From the NCBI GenBank assembly GCA_045106555.1, contig JBGCET010000067.1:18125-82124 (forward strand): 64,000 nt of DNA, in the 5' to 3' direction. The translations under genes were made by a program, and so were the position numbers. Positions 1 to 8,511 of the stretch are shown piece after piece (positions within the stretch are counted from its first letter, which is position 1; each line of letters starts with the position of its first letter). Under the pieces are notes generated by a model that saw only the letters and a program-made list of their open reading frames with translations, was not told where the DNA came from and searched no databases. The DNA is from JANQOZ01 sp045106555 (GTDB taxonomy: Bacteria; Pseudomonadota; Gammaproteobacteria; Xanthomonadales; SZUA-38).

Positions 1-1085
1 CCATTAACCAACGGCGCCAAGTCTGCAGCTTCCTGTTTGGCGCTATCGGCAGCGGCCACCCGGGCGGCTTTTTCGGCGGCGTCGGCGGCGGCCTGAGCCA
101 TTTCCGGGCTTTCAAAATTGCCGTCTTCATCAGCGTCTGGGGTAGATGCTTCCAAGCCGCCTTCATCCAGCGCCGGCGCAGGAATATCTTCGTTTGCCAG
201 AGCATCATCAAACGCCACATCCAGCATCAGATAAAACTTGTCGTCCCGAGCAAAGGTACGGGTACCAATGCGCAAGCCATCAAAGGTCTCGAAGGTACCC
301 TGCACGATCTCCAGTTGTTGAAAACTCTCGCTGGAAGATGGCGCAACCTCGTCAAAGCGCAGGCCAGCGACGGCGCTGGCAATGGAGTTGCCGGCACTGG
401 GCGACAACACCTCACGACCTTCCGGTACGTTGGTCACGTCAAAGTTCGGCGCGTCCGGCGTCGCCTTGGACAATGCAATTTTGTCGCCACTGCTATGCAC
501 CAGCGTCACTCGGCGAATCCGGTTGGCAGGCAGATCCAGCACGTCTTTTTTCAACCAGTCTTTCGGGTTCGCGCTGAAGCGCAAGTCGCCACTGGCCAGC
601 CAGCTTTGTGCCTGGTCGGCAAACCGAACGTAAGTGCCTGAGCGGGCGTTTGCCCGCTTGCCCACCAGCAATTGAAACGACTGCTCTCCCGTTACGTCCA
701 CCTTCAGGTTTTGGTCGTCGCCATCGTTCTCTGACAGGTCAGACACACCCAATTGGACGTAGCGCTCAGGATTGGTAGTTTTGCCTTCCAGGCGGCGAGA
801 CTCCACCAGCGCCAGCAGCTTTTTTCGCAGCGCGCTGATGTCGGCGCGGTACCCACTGCGCTCAGCAACGCTCCATACGCCGCCGGCTCGGCTCAATGTA
901 ACCTGCTGCGCTCCATCGGTTACGCTCACTGCGGTCACCGCGTTGACTGAATCTGCCAGCCCGTCCACTAACGCACCACCGCTGCTGGCCTGCTCAGCGG
1001 GTGCCTGACGTCCGGACAAAACCACGGCAATGCCGACGGCAACAACGGCCGCAACGGCCAGTAACAATAGTCGGTTCTTATTCAT
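1..1085 (-). CDS. DUF4340 domain protein, 3' end beyond window
   Basis: The frame begins with ATG at 1085 (MNKNRLLLLAV) and stays open to base 1, so the C-terminus is missing. An N-terminal hydrophobic segment (about residues 5-24) anchors a long extracytoplasmic region that looks like the DUF4340 family. The last visible part is acidic and Ala-rich, and may be a linker. The start codon overlaps the stop of the GldG-like gene by four bases (ATGA), which indicates translational coupling. DUF4340 proteins commonly sit directly after GldG-type ABC exporter genes; their function is unknown, and a role as an accessory part of the exporter is inferred from position only. Confidence 0.8.
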   Translation of the reverse strand, partial: MNKNRLLLLAVAAVVAVGIAVVLSGRQAPAEQASSGGALVDGLADSVNAVTAVSVTDGAQQVTLSRAGGVWSVAERSGYRADISALRKKLLALVESRRLEGKTTNPERYVQLGVSDLSENDGDDQNLKVDVTGEQSFQLLVGKRANARSGTYVRFADQAQSWLASGDLRFSANPKDWLKKDVLDLPANRIRRVTLVHSSGDKIALSKATPDAPNFDVTNVPEGREVLSPSAGNSIASAVAGLRFDEVAPSSSESFQQLEIVQGTFETFDGLRIGTRTFARDDKFYLMLDVAFDDALANEDIPAPALDEGGLEASTPDADEDGNFESPEMAQAAADAAEKAARVAAADSAKQEAADLAPLVN

Positions 1086-3004
1086 CGGTTTGCCTCCTCA
1101 CGACGGCGAGTTCTGCGCCAGGCAATCGTTAGCGCAAACAACGTAACCAACAGCGGCACCAGACCAATATTAATCACCTTCAGCCAGCCGCCCAGGCGTT
1201 CGATATCGCCGCGCAGGTTGCTCTGCACTCCGCGCAACTCCTGGCGAATTCGTATGCGCTCGTCTTGAAACTGAGCGAGCTCTGTCTGCTGCTCCGCAGT
1301 CAAAATAAGTGGATTATTGTCATCGCGTCCGGCCTGCAACTCGGTGAGCTTGCGCTCAGTTTCCTGCAGGCGCTGTTCGAGCTGTTGCTCGGTGGCCTGA
1401 TAGCGCTCTTCAGCTTGGCGCTGCAGCGCCTGCACACGAGTGAATGGACGCTGTGAGGTAGCCCGACCCCGGATGCTGATCAGGTCGCTGCTGCCAGTGA
1501 GGCTGTCCAGCGAGTTAATGACAAAATCGCCGTTATTGGCGAAGGCATTGATCAGGCGTTGGCCCAGAAAGTTTTGCACCTGAGCCCACAGGCGGTCACT
1601 GAGGATATCGGTGTCAGCCACCACCAGGATGTCGTTAGGCACCTCGCTGGCGCCAACATGCTCACCCACAAATGGATCAATAGGAGGCTGGCCTTCTGCG
1701 ACAACCGGGATTTCCGGCGCTCCGTCGGCAAAGGCGCTGGTGAACGTGCCGCGGACCCGTGCCGCAATGGTAAACGCCTCGGTGGTGGGTACAAATCCAT
1801 TCAACAGCGATGCCGGGTCGGTCATAAACTTCACCCGGTCGCTTGAAACGCTCATGCTGTCAGTGCTGGTGGTCAGCAGCGGCACAAACTCGATATCGGA
1901 ATCCGGCAATGCGGCGATGTGGCCTGCCTGAGATACGTTAATCGTATCCAACTGGGCCAGCGTTACGTCATCGCTGTTCATGCCGCCGGCATCTATCGAC
2001 AAGATACCGATATGGCGCACCGGTCGACTCCCCTGGCCGGTCGATACCTGCAGGCCATAGGTGCGGTCCAGCGCAATCTGGCCGACGCCATAGTCAACGC
2101 CCCAGTTTTCCAGCAGGCGCTTCAGGTCGGAGGAGCGATCGGCAAACATGGCGGCTTGCGGATTGGTTTGCGCGTCCGCTGGAATGTCCATCTCAGACAG
2201 AGGATCCACAAATACCGCCAGCTTGCCGCCACGCATCACAAACTGATCCAGGGCGTATTCGGTAACCTCGGGCAGGTTTTTCGGATGCACCACCGCCAAC
2301 ACGTCAATATCCGGATCGATGTTGCTGGCCGTGGGCGACACGCTGCGAACATCAAATAGCTGTTCAATCTGCTGCGTGACTATCCAGGGTTCGCGCATCT
2401 GCCGGGTAGCGGCATCAAACCCTCGATTGATCGGTAGCGAGCTCATTACACCAATAACCGGGCGATCGAATTGGTTCAGATTGTAGACCAGCTTGGCCAG
2501 GTCGTACTCCAGGAAAGCCTCTTTGCCTGGATCAAAGAAAGGAATCACTTCCCTACCCTCAACCGCATTGGTCGCCACCAATCCAAAGAAGAACGTGTCG
2601 CCAGCGGCATTGGCCGGGAACCCGCTTAAACCTGCCGTGCTGGCAGCATCTTCCGCTTCGGAGAACGGCAGCGGGTCAATGACCTGCAAATTGATATTGC
2701 CGCCGGCATCGCTGGCAAACTCGGTCAGCATATCCCGCACCCTGCGGTTGTAATCCCGGTAGCTGGTCAGGCCCGGTACGTCTTTGCTCACCGAATCGGA
2801 AAAATACAAATACAGATTCAGTGGCTCGTCGATCTCTGCCAGAATATTGCGAGTGCCATCAGACACCGAGTACAGGTTGTTTTCTGTCAGATCGAAGCGG
2901 GCTCCTCTGAGCACCAGCGACAGTAAAAACACCAGCGCCACAAACAGCACCGCCAGCACCAACAGCGCACCCGCGCCATAATTTCGTTTAGCCTGCTGAG
3001 ACAT
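1082..3004 (-). CDS. GldG-family ABC exporter accessory/permease subunit
   Basis: A 640-residue protein with one N-terminal transmembrane segment (about 13-35), a large periplasmic region resembling the GldG/ABC_transp_aux domain (about 40-480), a Gln/Glu-rich coiled coil (about 520-590) and a C-terminal transmembrane segment followed by an Arg-rich tail. This is the usual plan of GldG-like proteins, found well beyond gliding bacteria. It sits between the permease gene (2 bp upstream) and the DUF4340 gene, completing an ATPase-permease-GldG-DUF4340 operon. The substrate is unknown; a role in gliding is not implied. Confidence 0.88.
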   Translation of the reverse strand: MSQQAKRNYGAGALLVLAVLFVALVFLLSLVLRGARFDLTENNLYSVSDGTRNILAEIDEPLNLYLYFSDSVSKDVPGLTSYRDYNRRVRDMLTEFASDAGGNINLQVIDPLPFSEAEDAASTAGLSGFPANAAGDTFFFGLVATNAVEGREVIPFFDPGKEAFLEYDLAKLVYNLNQFDRPVIGVMSSLPINRGFDAATRQMREPWIVTQQIEQLFDVRSVSPTASNIDPDIDVLAVVHPKNLPEVTEYALDQFVMRGGKLAVFVDPLSEMDIPADAQTNPQAAMFADRSSDLKRLLENWGVDYGVGQIALDRTYGLQVSTGQGSRPVRHIGILSIDAGGMNSDDVTLAQLDTINVSQAGHIAALPDSDIEFVPLLTTSTDSMSVSSDRVKFMTDPASLLNGFVPTTEAFTIAARVRGTFTSAFADGAPEIPVVAEGQPPIDPFVGEHVGASEVPNDILVVADTDILSDRLWAQVQNFLGQRLINAFANNGDFVINSLDSLTGSSDLISIRGRATSQRPFTRVQALQRQAEERYQATEQQLEQRLQETERKLTELQAGRDDNNPLILTAEQQTELAQFQDERIRIRQELRGVQSNLRGDIERLGGWLKVINIGLVPLLVTLFALTIAWRRTRRREEANR

Positions 3005-3006
3005 GG

Positions 3007-3744
3007 TTAATCTGCCTTCTTGAGATCAATCACGATGGCGTTGGCAGCCAGCCAGAACGCTATCACCAGTAGAAAAAAGCCAATATCGCGAAGGTCTAAA
3101 ACGCCTTTTGCGATCGCGTCAAAGTGGGTAGAGAAACTTAGTCCCGCCAGCGCGTCGACCAGCGGCGCCGGCGCCCAACCACGGAAAAAGTCAATGACGC
3201 CAGATAATCCAAACAACAGAAAGGCGAAACACACCACCACCGTCAGGATGAAGGCCACGACCTGGTTACGGGTTGTGGCAGAGATGCATGAACCGATGGC
3301 AAGAAACCCGCCGGCCATCAGGAAACTGCCTACGTAGCCTGCCAGGATGACGCCGTTGTCCGGCTCGCCCAGGTAATTGACGCTGATCCACACCGGAAAG
3401 GTCAGTGCCAGAGCAAGCCCGCAAAATGCCCAGGCCGCCAGGAACTTGCCGATAACCGCCTGCAACATGCTCACTGGGAGGGTTAACAACAGCTCTATGG
3501 TGCCGCTTTTTCGTTCCTCTGCCCAAAGTCGCATCGAGATCGCTGGCACCAAAAACAGGTACAGCCAGGGGTGGAAGTTGAAAAACGGCCCGTAGAGATC
3601 CGCTTGTCCGCTCTCAAACAGGCGGCCAAACCCCCAGGTGAACCAACCCATCAGCAGCAGAAAAATGACAATAAATACATAAGCCACCGGAGTCGCAAAG
3701 TAACTGGCCATTTCACGGCGAAAAATGTTCATCGTTTGACTCAT
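3007..3744 (-). CDS. ABC-2 type transporter permease (GldF-like)
   Basis: A 245-residue integral membrane protein with about six hydrophobic segments. The conserved sequence around residues 70-85 (SMRLWAEERKSGTIELLLT) is the hallmark of ABC-2 permeases of the GldF/NosY type. Its ATG overlaps the stop of the upstream ATPase gene by four bases. With the ATPase and the GldG-like subunit it should form one inner-membrane exporter. The cargo cannot be inferred from sequence. Confidence 0.9.
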   Translation of the reverse strand: MSQTMNIFRREMASYFATPVAYVFIVIFLLLMGWFTWGFGRLFESGQADLYGPFFNFHPWLYLFLVPAISMRLWAEERKSGTIELLLTLPVSMLQAVIGKFLAAWAFCGLALALTFPVWISVNYLGEPDNGVILAGYVGSFLMAGGFLAIGSCISATTRNQVVAFILTVVVCFAFLLFGLSGVIDFFRGWAPAPLVDALAGLSFSTHFDAIAKGVLDLRDIGFFLLVIAFWLAANAIVIDLKKAD

Positions 3745-4703
3745 GACTGCGCCTCCCCTGCGTGACCGACATCAGTGACTGAATCGTTTCCGAGCGTAAT
3801 TTGGCGAAAGACTTCGTCCAGCCTCCCTCGCTCCACCGTTAACTCATCCACCGGCCAGCCTTGCGTTCGAGCAAGTTCAGAAATTGCGGCAAACGGAGAA
3901 CTGCCGCTGCGGGGGACAGCCACCAAGCGTCCGGACTGTCGTTCGACGTCCACGTGAGTCACCTCTGGCAATCGGCTGATATGTTCTACCGCCGCATCCA
4001 GCTCTGAGGTCGAGAGGCGCACGGCGTTGTGGTACCGGGATTTGGCTTCCAATTCCTGGGGGCTGGCATCGGCCAGCAGCCGCCCACGCGCAATAATGAT
4101 GGCCCGGTCACACACGGCCTCTACCTCTTCCAAAATGTGGGTAGACACCACAACAATTTTGTCTTTTGCCAGTGCGCCGATCAGCTCTCGCACTTCGTGT
4201 TTTTGATTGGGATCCAAGCCGTCGGTGGGCTCGTCGAGAATCAGCACCTTAGGATCGTGAAGAATGGCCTGGGCCAGCCCCACCCGACGCCGGAACCCTT
4301 TGGAAAGGGTCTCAATGGACTGGTGCAGAACCCGTCCCAGCTGCAGTTGGTCAATAACCTTCCCCTGGCGCTCGCGGCGGGCTGTGCCGCTCATCTCGCG
4401 CACGTCCGCCACAAAATCCAGGAACTGCTGCGGCGTCATTTCGCCGTACCCTGGCGCGCCTTCGGGCAGATAGCCCATGCAACGTTTGGCCTCCAGCGGA
4501 TGGGACTCAATGTCGTGGCCGCAAACCGTGACGCTACCGGCGGTGGGCGTCAGGAATCCACAGATCATCTTCATGGTGGTGGACTTACCCGCGCCGTTGG
4601 GACCCAGAAAACCCAACACCTGGCCTTCGGGAACCTGAAAGGACAGGTCACGGACGGCGGTCAACGACCCAAAATCTTTTCTCAGATCTTTAATTTCAAT
4701 CAT
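3741..4703 (-). CDS. ABC transporter ATP-binding protein (GldA-like)
   Basis: A 320-residue nucleotide-binding subunit. Walker A is GPNGAGKST near residue 34, the signature is LSKGFRRRVGLAQA near 134 (LSKG in place of LSGGQ, as usual in this branch), Walker B is VLILDEPTDGLDP near 153, and the switch His is in VSTHILEE. About 90 residues follow the ATPase core, typical of CcmA/GldA-type exporters. It is the first gene of the four-gene minus-strand operon. The 271 bp between it and the TonB-domain gene must hold its promoter, but no convincing -35/-10 pair was seen. Confidence 0.92.
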   Translation of the reverse strand: MIEIKDLRKDFGSLTAVRDLSFQVPEGQVLGFLGPNGAGKSTTMKMICGFLTPTAGSVTVCGHDIESHPLEAKRCMGYLPEGAPGYGEMTPQQFLDFVADVREMSGTARRERQGKVIDQLQLGRVLHQSIETLSKGFRRRVGLAQAILHDPKVLILDEPTDGLDPNQKHEVRELIGALAKDKIVVVSTHILEEVEAVCDRAIIIARGRLLADASPQELEAKSRYHNAVRLSTSELDAAVEHISRLPEVTHVDVERQSGRLVAVPRSGSSPFAAISELARTQGWPVDELTVERGRLDEVFRQITLGNDSVTDVGHAGEAQS

Positions 4704-4974
4704 GTTTTTTATTTCTTGCGAAAGTGAGCCAAAGAGTGAGCAAGGCGATCCAAAAGCTCGCCCCTGCGGAGGCGCATTTTTATCGGAATTGCCCCAGTTT
4801 TCAAGCGCCCGTTATCGCAGGACACTTCTAATGGCGATAAGACTGGGAGTCTTGGGGAAAGTTCCCAACATTTACCACCCGGCCGGTAACCCCAGACAAG
4901 GAAAGCTGGGGCACGGACAGCTCTTCACCCTATGGACAGAGCTCTGTCGCTGTGGAACCGCGATTCTCGATTAA

Positions 4975-5886
4975 CTAGTCGAGAACAAAGTTGAGCCGGA
5001 TCTGCGTCGTTATCGGTTCGTCGACGCCAGCCAGTGAGGGGGGCTGATAACGCCATTGCCGGGCTGCGCGCCGGGCCGCCGAGTCAAACAGCATTCGTGG
5101 CTGCGATTCAACGACCGATACGCGGCTCACTTTGCCGTCAGGGTCGATGGTGAGCTGAAGATCCACCCAACCTTCTTCTCCCAGCCGGGCGGCCTTTTTC
5201 GGGTAGTCCGGTGCAATCGTTTGAGTACGCACCAGCTTGAGGCTCGATTCTGCGGGTTTCTGTGGCTTGGCCAGCGAACTCACAGGCGCTGGCGTGCTGA
5301 TTGACGCCACTGACTGTTCTGGCACAACTGTCGCCGCTTCCTGCACGGCATCCAGTTCTTGCTGCGCATCATTTGCAGCGGTTTCCGCATCAGGATTACC
5401 CGCTAAAGACCCCTGGGACACAGTGGCAGGGTCATCATTCGAATTTTCCACCTCAATATCGGCCAAGGAGTCGACCGGGTTGTCCCCTGGCGCATCTGTT
5501 TCCGGGCCCGGCTGCATGCTCGTCGCTTCCACTGCCAACGCCTCTGAGGAGTCAGATGACTGAGATTCGACCTTGCCAGGGTCAGCGGCCTGCGGTACCA
5601 GCAACGAAGCTGACGCCGATTGCGTTGTGCCTAACTCTGGCTGAACCGACACCATGTCTGGCGTTGAGTCCACCGGCTCGTTAGCGGGAGCAAACCCCAT
5701 GGGCTTACCGAATAACGAATCACGGTCGATTTCGAACGACATTTCCGGCGCCCCTACCTCTGGCGGCGCATCGACGCGCTCCGGCCGCTCAGCTGCCGAA
5801 CGCCAAGACGGCGCGCTTTGGCTCATCACCAGTGGATGAACGCCACCAATAAGGAAAAACGCCGCAAAAAGGGCCTTATTGTTCAC
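4975..5886 (-). CDS. TonB C-terminal domain protein
   Basis: A 303-residue protein with an N-terminal hydrophobic segment (about 5-22, signal peptide or anchor), a long low-complexity Pro/Ala/Ser/acidic linker (about 30-205) and a C-terminal TonB domain (about 212-303) with the YPKKAARLGEEGWVDLQLTID and RRAARQWRYQPP landmarks. It differs from classical TonB in having an acidic rather than Pro-Lys-rich linker, and no exbB/exbD is adjacent. It may be an energy transducer for a specialised receptor or a periplasmic TonB-like protein. The start is GTG at 5886. A CRP-like palindrome lies about 75 bp upstream. Confidence 0.82.
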   Translation of the reverse strand: MNNKALFAAFFLIGGVHPLVMSQSAPSWRSAAERPERVDAPPEVGAPEMSFEIDRDSLFGKPMGFAPANEPVDSTPDMVSVQPELGTTQSASASLLVPQAADPGKVESQSSDSSEALAVEATSMQPGPETDAPGDNPVDSLADIEVENSNDDPATVSQGSLAGNPDAETAANDAQQELDAVQEAATVVPEQSVASISTPAPVSSLAKPQKPAESSLKLVRTQTIAPDYPKKAARLGEEGWVDLQLTIDPDGKVSRVSVVESQPRMLFDSAARRAARQWRYQPPSLAGVDEPITTQIRLNFVLD

Positions 5887-5960
5887 TGATGCACACCCCC
5901 CAAGGTTGTGATCAAACTACGGACTGGAATGTTGGTTTACCCCTCGATCGGCGGCAAAAC

Positions 5961-5976
5961 CGTGACACAGATCACA
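5961..5976. promoter_or_regulatory. Candidate CRP/Vfr (cAMP receptor) site
   Basis: CGTGA-CACAGA-TCACA matches the consensus TGTGA-N6-TCACA at nine of ten half-site positions. It lies in the gap between the TonB-domain gene, whose GTG is at 5886 on the minus strand, and the 3' end of the response-regulator gene, so the only gene it can sit upstream of is the TonB-domain gene. Regulation by cAMP is inferred from the motif alone. Confidence 0.5.
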
Positions 5977-5990
5977 CTTTAATGCGGGGC

Positions 5991-6004
5991 GTCAATTTAT
6001 TGAC
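5991..6004. repeat. Short inverted repeat, possible operator
   Basis: GTCAAT-TT-ATTGAC is a perfect 6-bp inverted repeat with a 2-bp spacer, 15 bp beyond the CRP-like site and upstream of the same TonB-domain gene. It is not a canonical FNR site (TTGAT-N4-ATCAA). It may be an operator for an unidentified regulator or chance AT-rich symmetry. Confidence 0.3.
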
Positions 6005-6110
6005 GTAAGCAGTTGATTTGTCACTTCTGGTTTACAATTTTTCACACTCATTTACAGGTAATGTCTGACCATGCGCGCCCCCTTCCGATGGATTTGCGCA
6101 ACGCGCTAGA

Positions 6111-6752
6111 TCAGACGATTCCCAGCTCAAATGCTTTCAGCACTGCCCGAGTTCGGTCTCTGACGCCCAGCTTGGAGAGGATGTTGGAAACGTGATTTTT
6201 TACCGTTCCCTCGGCAACTCCCAGGGAGTTGGCAATTTCCTTGTTGCTGTATCCTCCGGCCATCAGGCGCAGGATTTCGGTTTCTCGATCTGTGAGCGGA
6301 TCAGGCCGATCCAAACTGGAAAATTCCGTTCGAATGCCGTCCAACCCCTTCAACAGTCGTTCAGTGACCGCAGGGCGAACCAACGTTCCGCCATCAGCCA
6401 CAGTACGGACAGCACCAACCAGTTCATCCAGCGACACATCTTTGAGCAGATAGCCTTTGGCCCCGGCCTTAATCCCGGCCAGCACCAGGGTGTCGTCATC
6501 AAAGGTGGTTAAGATAATAGTAGGCGGCAGAGTTCCAGCCTTGCCCAACTGGTCGAGAACGTCCAGCCCGGACATCTCAGGCATCCGCATATCGAGCAGC
6601 ACCACATCTGGCTTAAGCTCTGGAATGAGCTCACAGGCCGAACGGCCGTCCACGGCCTCACCGACCACTTCAATCTCGTCGGCTAACTCCAGCAGCGAAC
6701 GCACTCCCTTCCGAACCAGCGTCTGGTCATCAACCAGGCACACCTTAATCAT
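6111..6752 (-). CDS. NarL/LuxR-type response regulator
   Basis: A 213-residue protein starting MIKVCLVDDQTL at 6752, where ATG overlaps the sensor-kinase stop (ATGA). An upstream in-frame start at 6776 would lie inside the kinase gene and is less likely. The receiver domain (1-120) has the acidic pair (DD), the phosphoacceptor in VVLLDMRMPEMSG and the conserved Lys in YLLKDVS. The C-terminal LuxR helix-turn-helix (about 145-210) has LTDRETEILRLMAGGYSNKE and GTVKNHVSNILSKLGV. It should be phosphorylated by the adjacent HisKA_3 kinase and act as a transcription factor. The target is unknown; no transport or drug-resistance gene is in the same operon. Confidence 0.93.
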   Translation of the reverse strand: MIKVCLVDDQTLVRKGVRSLLELADEIEVVGEAVDGRSACELIPELKPDVVLLDMRMPEMSGLDVLDQLGKAGTLPPTIILTTFDDDTLVLAGIKAGAKGYLLKDVSLDELVGAVRTVADGGTLVRPAVTERLLKGLDGIRTEFSSLDRPDPLTDRETEILRLMAGGYSNKEIANSLGVAEGTVKNHVSNILSKLGVRDRTRAVLKAFELGIV

Positions 6753-7903
6753 ATTATTGCTTCCCTTGGTAACCATGCGTTTAGACTGAAACCCGCGCCC
6801 GGTCTTGAGTTGACCGACAGATCGCCGCCCAATTGTCGGACCCGTTCACCCATACCCAGCAGACCGTTGCCGGCGTCTACTTGCTGTGCGCCGCAACCGT
6901 CGTCTCTGGCCACGATTTCCAGTCCTTCGTCGTTTTGTTGGATGCTGAGCCACAAGTTTTCCGCATCCGCGTGTTTCACCGTATTGGTAATAATTTCTTG
7001 GGCGCAGCGCAGCACCACCTGGGCCCGCTGGGGGTCATCCACCGTGAGCAGCTCGGGTATGTCCAGGTGTATCTGAGGCTTGGGCACGCCCTCGGATAAG
7101 CGCAACAGCGCTTCGGTCAGGTCGATGCTATCGCCCCCACGCATGGCACCTACCACCTCCCTTACGTCGCTAAGCAGCAATTTAGCCACCGTTTGCGCCT
7201 GTGCTACGTGTTCTACGGCTTTCCCGCTTACCAAATGACTGGCCACCTCAAGATTCAGACTGAGGGCTGTCAGATGATGCCCAACTAGGTCATGCAGTTC
7301 TCGAGAAATTCGCACGCGTTCGGCGATGCGGGTACTTTCAGCCAGCAGGGCCTGGGTTGCGCGCAGTTCAGAATTAACCTTACGCAGCTCGTCCCTGGCG
7401 TAGCTCTGGCGGCGTGCCACCAGCGAAATCACAAAGGTAAAGCTGGAGTACCCCAGATAGAGCCCACCCAGCAAAACCGCCTGTTCCCAACTAACCTCGG
7501 GAATCTGACCTACGGTCCAGGCCAACAACAGATTTTGGGCCAGCAGCCAAGAGACTCCCCAGGCCAACGGCAGCGCCCAGGGCAACACGCCGGCGACCAC
7601 CACCAGCAATATGCCCCCCAAGCCGGAGCTGCTGACACCGGAAATCTCCAACGCCGAAATAGTCATCAGGCCCAGCAGCAATAAATGCAAACGAGTTCGT
7701 GCCGGACGGCGCTGGATGGAATTGGACAACACCCAATACGCCACCCCAAAGGCCAGCTGCGCGACAGCCCAAATGACATATCGGCTGGTGGGCATGACTT
7801 CATTGCCCAGTTGCGGCGCCATAACCAAAGCCAAGCCCACACACACCCAGGTGAACAGGCCAGCAAAGCGTAGTAATTGGTTGGTGTTGAGTTTTCCGGG
7901 CAT
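6749..7903 (-). CDS. Sensor histidine kinase, HisKA_3 (NarX/DesK-like)
   Basis: A 384-residue membrane kinase. About six hydrophobic segments occupy residues 10-170 with no large periplasmic loop, suggesting that it senses within the membrane. A coiled coil follows, then the dimerisation/phosphotransfer motif RISRELHDLVGHHLTAL (His near 204) and a HATPase_c domain with DDGCG and NGLLGMGERV motifs. The layout resembles DesK-type kinases. It is co-transcribed with the response regulator (4-bp overlap) and divergent from the GNAT gene. Confidence 0.92.
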   Translation of the reverse strand: MPGKLNTNQLLRFAGLFTWVCVGLALVMAPQLGNEVMPTSRYVIWAVAQLAFGVAYWVLSNSIQRRPARTRLHLLLLGLMTISALEISGVSSSGLGGILLVVVAGVLPWALPLAWGVSWLLAQNLLLAWTVGQIPEVSWEQAVLLGGLYLGYSSFTFVISLVARRQSYARDELRKVNSELRATQALLAESTRIAERVRISRELHDLVGHHLTALSLNLEVASHLVSGKAVEHVAQAQTVAKLLLSDVREVVGAMRGGDSIDLTEALLRLSEGVPKPQIHLDIPELLTVDDPQRAQVVLRCAQEIITNTVKHADAENLWLSIQQNDEGLEIVARDDGCGAQQVDAGNGLLGMGERVRQLGGDLSVNSRPGAGFSLNAWLPREAII

Positions 7904-8006
7904 TTGCCATTCAGCTTGTGAAAGCGGCTGAAGTTTACCAAAATCCCCGAGGGGCCGTGGTTGTCACGGGATTAAATCTCTAAATCAGTTCACATGAGGA
8001 CATTTG

Positions 8007-8510
8007 ATGGTCATCAGCATTCGCGACGTTCGTGCCGATGAAATTTCCTGGGTTCGCCAGGTCAATAACGACGCTACACCGGCGGTGAACCACCTTGAAG
8101 CAGCCGAGATAGACCAGCTTTATCGTCATTCGGCAAGGCTCCGAATGGCTGAGCTTGATGGACAGCCCGTGGGTTTTTTGCTCGCGTTGACTGCTGATAG
8201 CGACTATCAAAGCGTGAACTACCAGTGGTTTCGCAGCCACTACGAACAATTTGTCTATATCGATCGTGTGGTCATTGCACCGGGTTTTCGTCGGCTGGGC
8301 GTGGGACGGGTGCTTTACGCCGATATTCAGTCGTTCACGGAGCTTACGGCGCCACTGCTGACCTGCGAGGTCAACGTCAAGCCGCCCAATCCGGGATCAG
8401 TGCGTTTTCACGCTGCCTGGGGATTTCACGAGGTCGGAAAGCAGGACACGGAAAACGGCAGCAAGACGGTCAGTCTTTTGGCGATGCCGATTCCCGCGTT
8501 TGAGGGCTGA
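8007..8510 (+). CDS. GNAT-family N-acetyltransferase
   Basis: A 167-residue GNAT protein. The acetyl-CoA-binding segment is the region IDRVVIAPGFRRLGVGRVLYADI (about residues 88-110), with the R/Q-x-x-G-x-G/A loop seen as RRLGVG. The ATG at 8007 is preceded by GAGGA at good spacing; an in-frame TTG three bases upstream is disfavoured. The substrate (protein N-terminus, amino acid or drug) cannot be predicted. It is monocistronic, divergent from the sensor kinase and convergent with the efflux adaptor. Confidence 0.88.
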   Translation: MVISIRDVRADEISWVRQVNNDATPAVNHLEAAEIDQLYRHSARLRMAELDGQPVGFLLALTADSDYQSVNYQWFRSHYEQFVYIDRVVIAPGFRRLGVGRVLYADIQSFTELTAPLLTCEVNVKPPNPGSVRFHAAWGFHEVGKQDTENGSKTVSLLAMPIPAFEG

Positions 8511-8511
8511 G

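Noticed and set aside
4890..4911. CCCCAG/CTGGGG hairpin as terminator of the TonB-domain gene
   Set aside because: Only a 6-bp stem with a 10-nt loop and no T-tract on the minus strand.
4704..4974. Possible 90-codon plus-strand gene between the ABC operon and the TonB-domain gene
   Set aside because: Starts within the divergent ATPase start codon region, has no domain, signal or ribosome-binding site; taken as intergenic.
5991..6004. FNR/Dnr box
   Set aside because: The half-sites are GTCAAT/ATTGAC with a 2-bp spacer, not TTGAT-N4-ATCAA; listed only as an unassigned inverted repeat.
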